From Roseburia sp. CAG:303 (GTDB lineage Bacteria; Bacillota; Clostridia; Lachnospirales; Lachnospiraceae), in the NCBI GenBank assembly GCA_000437755.1, contig FR900182.1, positions 37,968 through 46,799 of the forward strand: a stretch of 8,832 nucleotides of DNA, in the 5' to 3' direction. Both the position numbers and the translations under genes were made by a program. The stretch's first letter is position 1. Each line of letters begins with the position of its first letter. The notes beneath the pieces were generated by a model. The model had not been told where the DNA came from, searched no databases, and worked only from the letters and a program-made list of their open reading frames with translations. This document shows, piece by piece, positions 1-6,200 of the stretch.

Positions 1-657
1 TTATGCGACGGCATGGGAGGATTTGATAAAGGCGAAGTAGCCAGTGCTACCGTAGTAAAAACGTTTGAAAAATGGGCAGATGAGCAGCTGGCATATTATA
101 ACGAGAGTGAAGAATATTTTTATGTGCTTCAGAAACAGTGGTTTGACCTGATCTCAGAGTTAAATGAACGGATTATGCGGTACGGAAAATCACAGGGAAT
201 CAAGCTGGGAACAACGGCAGTGGTTATGCTGCTTACACAGAAGAAATATTACCTGATGAATGTAGGGGACTCCAGAGCATATGAACTGGGAAATCAGATG
301 GTGACACAGCTGACAAAGGATCAGACCTTTGTGGCAAGGGAAGTGGAAGCCGGACGTATGACACCGGAGCAGGCACTGACAGATCCGAGAAAGAATGTAT
401 TGCTGCAGTGCGTGGGAGCATCGGACAGGGTATATCCGGATATGTTCTCCGGAGATGTACGGAAAGATGCAGTATATATGTTCTGTTCTGACGGGTTCCG
501 GCATGAAATCACACAGGAAGAGATTTACCGGATGCTTGCACCGGAAGTAATGACGGAAGAATCTGTTATGCAGGCGAATATCCAGTATCTGATTCAGCTG
601 AATATGCGAAGAAATGAAACTGATAATATTACGGCAGCAGTGGTAAGAACTGCGTAG
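1..657 (+). CDS. PP2C-family Ser/Thr protein phosphatase, 5' end missing
   Basis: This is the 3' part of a metal-dependent PP2C protein phosphatase, predicted to be cytosolic and to remove phosphate from Ser/Thr residues. The frame is open from base 1 (L-C-D-G-M-G-G), so the true start lies upstream; 218 codons are visible, and roughly 30-45 N-terminal residues would complete a usual bacterial PP2C of about 240-250 residues. Visible family motifs, in order, are D-G-M-G-G with its metal-binding Asp (bases 7-21), G-T-T-A (about 208-219), G-D-S-R (265-276), L-T-K-D-Q (about 313-327), S-D-G with a metal Asp at 490-492, and the C-terminal E-T-D-N-I (616-630) with its Asp at 622. The first metal-ligand motif is outside the window. 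There is no membrane segment. The kinase gene starts 21 bases after the stop, a pairing typical of cognate phosphatase and kinase. The internal ATG at base 13 falls inside the D-G-M-G-G motif and cannot be the real start. Confidence 0.93.
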   Translation, partial: LCDGMGGFDKGEVASATVVKTFEKWADEQLAYYNESEEYFYVLQKQWFDLISELNERIMRYGKSQGIKLGTTAVVMLLTQKKYYLMNVGDSRAYELGNQMVTQLTKDQTFVAREVEAGRMTPEQALTDPRKNVLLQCVGASDRVYPDMFSGDVRKDAVYMFCSDGFRHEITQEEIYRMLAPEVMTEESVMQANIQYLIQLNMRRNETDNITAAVVRTA

Positions 658-665
658 AAGGGAAC

Positions 666-674
666 AGGAGGTGA
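666..674 (+). promoter_or_regulatory. Ribosome binding site of the kinase gene
   Basis: AGGAGGTGA is a near-perfect Shine-Dalgarno sequence. Its GGAGG core ends 7 bases before the ATG at 679. It lies in the 21-base gap after the phosphatase stop codon and fixes the kinase start. Confidence 0.85.
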
Positions 675-678
675 AGAT

Positions 679-2457
679 ATGCTGCAAATAGGTTCGCTGG
701 TAGATGGAAAATATAAGATATTAAGTGAAATAGGGCGCGGCGGAATGAGTATTGTATACATGGCGATCAACGAAAAGGCGAATAAGACATGGGCAATCAA
801 AGAGGTCCGTAAGGAAGGTGTCAATGACTTCAAAGCGGTTAAGCAGGGATTGATCGTGGAAACAGAAATGCTGAAACGACTGAAACATAAATTTCTGTCG
901 AGTATCGTAGATGTTATAGACATGGAAGATACTTTCATTATCGTTATGGATTATATCGAGGGTAAATCCCTGAGAAACAGACTGGAGCAGTATGGTGCAC
1001 AGCCGCAGGAGAATGTAATCCGGTGGGCGAAGGAATTATGTGATGTACTGGGATATCTTCATTCCCAGAATCCGCCGATTATCTATCGTGATATGAAACC
1101 AGCCAATGTAATGCTTCGACCGGATGGACATATCGCATTGATTGACTTTGGTACGGCGAAAGAATTCAAAGAGTTTAATGTCAAGGATACCATTAGTTTT
1201 GGTACGATTGGATATGCCGCACCGGAGCAGTTCGGCGGAAAGACCGACGCAAGAACGGATATTTACTGTCTGGGAGCTACCATGTACCATCTGGTAACGG
1301 GAATGGATCCATCTGCACCACCGTATGAGATTCGTCCGATTAAGCAGATTAATCCGGCATTATCAAGTGGTCTGGAAAAAATCATATTGAAATGTACGCA
1401 GAAAGAACCGGCGAATCGTTACCAGTCGTGTGCGGAACTTCTGTATGCACTGGAGCATTATACGGAGATAGATGATATTTACCGTAAAAAACAGAAGAGA
1501 AAAATGGTTGTATTCGGATTATCCGCAGTACTGACCATTGCCTCGGCGATTACGACAGTGGCGGCTTCGCAGGGTGCAAAGAAGGTATTAAGTGAAAACT
1601 ATGATTATCTGATTCAGCAGGCCGATGATGCGACATTGACGCAGGATAAGAAGCAGGAGTTATATATAGAGGCGATTCAGACCGATGCTACCAGAACAGA
1701 AGCATATCTGAATCTTGTGGAGATGTATCTGGATTCGGATAAAGACGAGGAAACCGGAAGTTTTACAAGGGAAGAATCTTCGCAGATTACACAGTTAAAG
1801 GCGGGAATCGACAGTAAAAGTAATAAGGGCTATTCCAGTACCCAGAAGCCGCTGCAGGAGTTACAGACGAGGAATCCGGATGGATATGCAAGGGTGTGCT
1901 ATGAGATAGGAATGGCATACTGGTATGATTACCAGGTAGAAAGTGACCGTTATAAGAATGCTGTGGAATGGTTCCAGAATGCGACCGGATATTCCGATAC
2001 AGCAGCCATCTTTGTAGAGATTGGTCAGTGCAGGCAGAATATCAGCAAGTATGAAGGCCAGTCCAGAACAACGGATGTTACGAAAGAATATTCTAATATG
2101 TGGCCAAGCCTTGTATCACTGGTAGAAAAGATTAATGACAGTAAGGATGAGGATACAAAGCGGCTGGTATGGAAAGAGATTGTAAATACCATTACCAATC
2201 AGGCGGCATATTTCATAGAAGTAGACAAAGATGAAATGCAGAATCTTTTACAGAAAATCAGTGATTCTGCGGAAGCAGAACTGACGGATGCATATGACTC
2301 TGTAAAGGGAGAATTACAGGATTTGATCTGTACGGAAGCAGATTATCAGGATGAGTCGTTTGAAAACAGCATGAAAAAGGCTATGAAGAGAGTGGAGGCA
2401 ATCCGGAGCAGCGATGAGAAGAAAGCAGAAGCGGGAGGAAAAGAGAATGACATATAG
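679..2457 (+). CDS. Transmembrane Ser/Thr protein kinase without PASTA repeats
   Basis: This encodes a 592-residue membrane Ser/Thr (Hanks-type) kinase. The N-terminal kinase domain (about residues 8-265) is complete: glycine loop G-R-G-G-M-S at 19-24, ATP-binding Lys41 in A-I-K, a helix-C Glu at 61 or 63, catalytic loop Y-R-D-M-K-P-A-N at 136-143 with Asp138, D-F-G at 156-158, activation-loop candidates T171, S173 and T176, and A-P-E at 181-183. Tyr replaces the His of the usual H-R-D, a variant common in Firmicutes kinases. A basic stretch (about 269-275) precedes one membrane helix (about 276-297), placing the kinase inside and residues 298-592 outside. That outer part shows no PASTA repeats; stretches near 320-350 and 410-445 look like helical TPR-type hairpins, and the rest is charged and probably helical. 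It may sense a protein or envelope signal, but no ligand can be named. The start is supported by a strong ribosome binding site. The 3' end overlaps the next gene by 11 bases. Active kinase: high confidence; ectodomain role: unknown. Confidence 0.95.
   Translation: MLQIGSLVDGKYKILSEIGRGGMSIVYMAINEKANKTWAIKEVRKEGVNDFKAVKQGLIVETEMLKRLKHKFLSSIVDVIDMEDTFIIVMDYIEGKSLRNRLEQYGAQPQENVIRWAKELCDVLGYLHSQNPPIIYRDMKPANVMLRPDGHIALIDFGTAKEFKEFNVKDTISFGTIGYAAPEQFGGKTDARTDIYCLGATMYHLVTGMDPSAPPYEIRPIKQINPALSSGLEKIILKCTQKEPANRYQSCAELLYALEHYTEIDDIYRKKQKRKMVVFGLSAVLTIASAITTVAASQGAKKVLSENYDYLIQQADDATLTQDKKQELYIEAIQTDATRTEAYLNLVEMYLDSDKDEETGSFTREESSQITQLKAGIDSKSNKGYSSTQKPLQELQTRNPDGYARVCYEIGMAYWYDYQVESDRYKNAVEWFQNATGYSDTAAIFVEIGQCRQNISKYEGQSRTTDVTKEYSNMWPSLVSLVEKINDSKDEDTKRLVWKEIVNTITNQAAYFIEVDKDEMQNLLQKISDSAEAELTDAYDSVKGELQDLICTEADYQDESFENSMKKAMKRVEAIRSSDEKKAEAGGKENDI
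2433..2440 (+). promoter_or_regulatory. Ribosome binding site choosing the 2447 start
   Basis: GGGAGGAA lies inside the 3' end of the kinase gene. Its GGAGG core ends 8 bases before ATG 2447. The in-frame upstream ATG at 2414 has only a poorly spaced GGAGG about 15 bases away and would add an odd, highly basic stretch before the membrane helix. The 2447 start is therefore preferred. Confidence 0.75.
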
Positions 2458-3112
2458 CAATTATATGCTGATGTATTATATTGCATTGGCAGCAACCATA
2501 GTATTACTTCTGGTTACCGTACTGCTGTTCTTCGTGCTGAGGATTCCAAAGGCATTTAACGATTTGACCGGACGTACAGAAAGAAAGGCAATTAAGAGTA
2601 TTAACGAACAGCGGGAGGCAGGAAAATTATCCCATGATACCGCAGGTGCGGAAACGGATCGTATGGGTATGCCGGCAACGGATAAAATATCGGAATCAGG
2701 AAGAATCCTGGACGAGAATCCTGCCAATACGGTAGTAACAGAGAAAATACAGACAGATACCCTGGCAGGAAGTGCAGAAACCACTGTATTACAGGATGGA
2801 AGCGGAGAAACTACGCTGTTGTCTGATAATACACAGGCAGGAGAAACAACACTTCTTCAGCCACAGATGACAGCCGGGGAAACAACACTTCTCCAGCCGC
2901 AGATGGTAGCCAGCAATCGCATTTATGATCGGGGCATCCGGAAAGATAGCGGAGAAACAACACTGCTTGATGAGAGCCAGAGACAGGAAGTATTTGGAAA
3001 TGAAACAGCTCCACTGACCGGAGCAAAAGCAGATACAGCAGTACCGGCAGAAGGATTTGTAAGGGAAATAAAAAATATTACATTTATTCATACTGCTGAA
3101 ATTGTACTGTAA
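2447..3112 (+). CDS. Single-pass membrane protein with repeated E-T-T-L-L motifs, putative phosphothreonine dock
   Basis: This encodes a protein of 221 residues that I cannot assign to a named family. Residues 8-31 are a strongly hydrophobic helix preceded by seven residues and followed by R32 and K35. By the positive-inside rule the remaining 190 or so residues are cytoplasmic, on the same side as the neighbouring kinase domain. The tail looks disordered. It carries A-E-T-T-V-L at residue 110, G-E-T-T-L-L at 120, 132, 144 and 169, and a decayed N-E-T-A-P-L at 185. Resembling motifs are known from GarA/OdhI-type proteins, where a Thr in E-T-T is phosphorylated by a Ser/Thr kinase and bound by an FHA domain; Leu at +3 from the first Thr fits a common FHA preference. 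The inference is a multisite kinase substrate that recruits an FHA partner to the membrane. The last 16 residues are more ordered and hydrophobic (including I-T-F-I-H-T-A-E-I-V-L). It overlaps the kinase gene by 11 bases, so translational coupling is likely. Substrate role: moderate confidence. Confidence 0.88.
   Translation: MTYSNYMLMYYIALAATIVLLLVTVLLFFVLRIPKAFNDLTGRTERKAIKSINEQREAGKLSHDTAGAETDRMGMPATDKISESGRILDENPANTVVTEKIQTDTLAGSAETTVLQDGSGETTLLSDNTQAGETTLLQPQMTAGETTLLQPQMVASNRIYDRGIRKDSGETTLLDESQRQEVFGNETAPLTGAKADTAVPAEGFVREIKNITFIHTAEIVL
2774..3016 (+). repeat. Array of E-T-T-(L/V)-L coding motifs
   Basis: Six motif copies start at bases 2774 (A-E-T-T-V-L), 2804, 2840, 2876 and 2951 (all G-E-T-T-L-L) and 2999 (degenerate N-E-T-A-P-L). 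The 2804, 2840 and 2876 copies are spaced exactly 36 bases (12 residues). The others are 10, 25 and 16 residues apart. Codons differ between copies (act-acg-ctg-ttg, aca-aca-ctt-ctt, aca-aca-ctg-ctt) while the peptide stays the same, which points to selection on the protein motif. Confidence 0.85.
2840..2911 (+). repeat. 36-bp tandem duplication inside the motif array
   Basis: Bases 2840-2875 and 2876-2911 are adjacent copies matching at 31 of 36 positions by hand count. Each encodes G-E-T-T-L-L-Q-P-Q-M followed by T-A or V-A. Three of the five differences are silent third-position changes. This shows how the array can grow by unit duplication. Confidence 0.85.
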
Positions 3113-3127
3113 AGGGCAGAAAAAATA

Positions 3128-3138
3128 AAAGGAAAGGA
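3128..3138 (+). promoter_or_regulatory. Ribosome binding site of the giant surface-protein gene
   Basis: A purine-rich run with AGGAAAGG ends about 11 bases before ATG 3149, inside a 36-base gap after the preceding stop. It is weaker than the other sites in the operon. I saw no convincing promoter or terminator hairpin in the gap, which supports read-through transcription. Confidence 0.55.
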
Positions 3139-3148
3139 AACAGACGAA

Positions 3149-3256
3149 ATGGAAATAAGTAAGAAGCTAAAACGGATTATTTCACTGGTGCTTGTATGGG
3201 TGATGTTTACCACCTGCATACCGGATAGTTTTATATCGGTAGTGCGTGCATATGCG
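3149..3256 (+). other. Signal peptide coding region
   Basis: It encodes residues 1-36: positively charged start (K5, K6, K8, R9), hydrophobic stretch L-V-L-V-W-V-M-F, then a second hydrophobic turn, and A-Y-A at 34-36 as a signal peptidase I site. It is somewhat long, as is common for large Gram-positive surface proteins. Confidence 0.75.
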
Positions 3257-6200
3257 GAAGAAGCATTAATGAAAAAGACTGCGGACGTAACATTGAAGTT
3301 CCAATGGAAAAACGCTGAAACAGATGCATATGCACAGGATCTGCGTTTCTATTTGTATGAGAAAACAGATGGTGGATATGTAGAAGCATCAAAGACGGAT
3401 GCCGATAGAGAGATAATATATGAATATGAGGAAACTGGAACAGATGCACCGGAATCCACAAAGACGGATGGCACAGACAAAGACGGTGACAGTGAAGAAA
3501 ATGAATTGGCTGTACAGGCAGAAAATGCCGGTCAGATAGCGATTCGCATTACAAAAAATCCGAATGAATGTACAGTAAAAATAACAGGTCTGGATTCAGA
3601 CAAAGAGTATGCTTATGAAGTAAAAGATGAGACAGTGGGTACGGATAAAAAATTAAGATCTGTGTTCGCAAAGCTGAATACATCAGAAAATGAGCAGGAA
3701 ATTCGACTGACAGAGGATTACAGCAGTAAGGCAAAAGTAACTATTCAGGCATATATAGCATTGCCGGATGAATATAAGAAAGCAGAAGAAGCTATTACAT
3801 GGAATATATATTCTGTAGTCGGAGAAAGAGAAAACAGAACTCGAGGGAAATTATTATTATCTTCCAGTGAAGATAATAAGGTTACGGTAGTTAAAAGTAA
3901 TGTTAAAGATATTAAGATTGAAGATATTACGGAAATATATTCAGAATATGCTGTAGAATTTGAAGGAGAAAATATAAACTCCGTATTTTATGTAGATTCA
4001 TCTGATTTGAATGAGGAACAATATATATACACACTGGGAACGGAGAGTGAACCGAGAGAGTTAGATGCGATTGATTTAGAGGCTCCTGTTATTACTGCTT
4101 CACCAACAGAAGTAGAGAATGGAAATAAATTACTTACAGTTGATAATGATAACAGAATATACACTTATGCAAATCCAGGTGATGGAAATAAGATAACACT
4201 AACTTATACAATAACAGATGCAAACATAACACAGGATAATCTTTCTAAGAGTTCTTTTTTGGTCAATGGTGAGGAGACTACGGTAAGCTGGTCAAAAAAT
4301 AATGACAATAATAGTTTCAGTTGTGCTTATGACTTTACCGGGGAAGAAAATACAGTAAAAATTACATGTACAGATAGTTATGGAAATGAGACAACGTATA
4401 CAGAAACAGTGAGAATTATAACAACAGCACCGGTTGTTAATATAAGTTTCAGTGATTCAGGTTTGTACAGTAAAGATACAGGCGAGTATTACTATAACTC
4501 ACGAACTGTTGCTATTACATTAGAATCCGGCTATGCAGAAGATGACCTGAGCGATTTAAAAACCGCCATTATAAAAGGTATAAAGGTAAAGGATTATAAT
4601 GGAAAGGATATTAGCTTAAGTTACGATAGTGATAAGAGTAAAGAAGAGACATTTTATGAAAACTATTTTACAATCACTGATATAAAAGAAAATAATAAGA
4701 TTATCGGTTTTGAAGTAAGTTTTAATAAAGATTGTTTTTATGAAATGACTTTGGAATATACAGATAGAAGTAATAATACCTGTACGGCTTATAAGACGGC
4801 TCCTGATGAAAAACTTGCTTTTTACATAGATAAGACGGCACCAGAGGTAACGGCAAAATTGACACTCAGAAACTATAAAGGTGAAAATAAGGTGTACAAT
4901 TCACTGTACGATTCACTGGGAGAAAATCCATATTATTCTACCGGATTACCTTTAGTGGAATCACAGCTTCAGCCTGCTAAAATCATGTTAGAAGCGAAGG
5001 ATAACGGTTCTGGGGTAAACGCGGGATATTATTATGATTCAGAAACAATAATGACACCGAACGATCTACAAAAGATAAATATATCTGAATGGGTAGAATA
5101 TACGAAAGAAGCAGATATTACGAAAGACGGAAATCATTATATTTATTACAAAGTAGTAGATAATACAGGTAATGTGGGATATTATAATGGACTTGGATTT
5201 GTAATGGATAATACTGCACCGGTTATATCTATGTCTGTAAAAGATAAAACAGATAAAAATGCTTTTTGGAATGGAACTGAGGATGTATACACATCTGGAA
5301 AGGACGTAACTCTTGAAGTAGATATATCAGATGCAAATCTGGATACAAAAACAAAACAGGTTATAATTACAAAAGATGGAAATATAGTTACAGATTACAC
5401 AGTTGGCTGGCAATCGGATAAAAATGAAGAAACCGCTTCTATAGGATTAGCAGGAGCAGACAAACAAACTCATAAATATGTGGTAACAGTCGAATGTGCC
5501 GATGAGGCAGGAAATCCGGCAAGTTTAACGAAAACGATAATCATAGATAAGACTGCACCATGCGTTACCATTGAATTTAATGCGGAAAATAAAAATGGAT
5601 TAGATGTATCAGAAACAATAAATTATACATCAGTTGGCATTACCTTTACTTTGTCAGAAGAAGACTCCTATAGTGAGGACGGTTTTAAAACCGCAGTAGA
5701 AGCAGTATTTAAAAATGTTGAGAATCTAAAATTTCCAGAAGTTGCTAATAATGCTGATGGAACACACAGTATTTTTGTAAAATTAGAAAATGATGGAATT
5801 TATAAGTTAAATGGTTTCGAATATGAGGATAAATGTGGCAATAAAGTTGTTGTTGATAATTCAGACCAATTAAAAACATCATTTACGATCGATAATACTG
5901 CACCAAAAGGTGAGATAGGCATCTGGTTAAATAAAAACGAAAAAGCATCAGAAGCAGCTAAGAAAGATGCGTTGGTAGGAACCGAAGGAAGATTTAAATT
6001 AAGCAATATCACGGATAAAACTGCAGGAATTGTTTCAAATGAATTAGGTGCGTATATTGAATACAAATTAACCAATAGCAGTATAGAGCAGAAAAGTCTA
6101 GAAAATGTAACAGATTGGGATGTGGAGAATATTGAATCAGATAATTCAGTAAAAATTCAAGTACCTGATAAAGATGGACAGTATTATATTTATTTCAAAA

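Noticed and set aside
190..687. Open frame of 165 codons on the minus strand across the phosphatase gene
   Set aside because: It lies antisense to clear PP2C motifs, its product is rich in Cys, His and Ser with no recognisable domain, and no ribosome binding site supports it.
679..2457. Naming the kinase and phosphatase prkC and prpC
   Set aside because: The gene pairing is similar, but the kinase lacks PASTA repeats and the phosphatase start is missing, so orthology cannot be shown from this sequence.
2476..3091. Minus-strand open frames of 71-102 codons opposite the motif-array gene
   Set aside because: Their repeats (such as C-C-F) are the reverse complement of the E-T-T-L-L codons; the plus strand has the better start, ribosome binding site and protein logic.
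3113..3148. Terminator or separate promoter before the giant gene
   Set aside because: The 36-base gap is purine-rich with a ribosome binding site. I found no inverted repeat followed by a T run, and there is no room for a clear -35/-10 pair within the gap.
3203..3217. Cys23 of the giant protein as a lipoprotein attachment site
   Set aside because: The residues before it (M-F-T-T-C) do not fit a lipobox, and A-Y-A at 34-36 is a better signal peptidase I site.
4268..4288. G-E-E-T-T-V in the giant protein as another phospho-dock motif
   Set aside because: It is a single copy inside a predicted extracellular Ig-like module, so the cytoplasmic kinase could not reach it; the match is probably chance.
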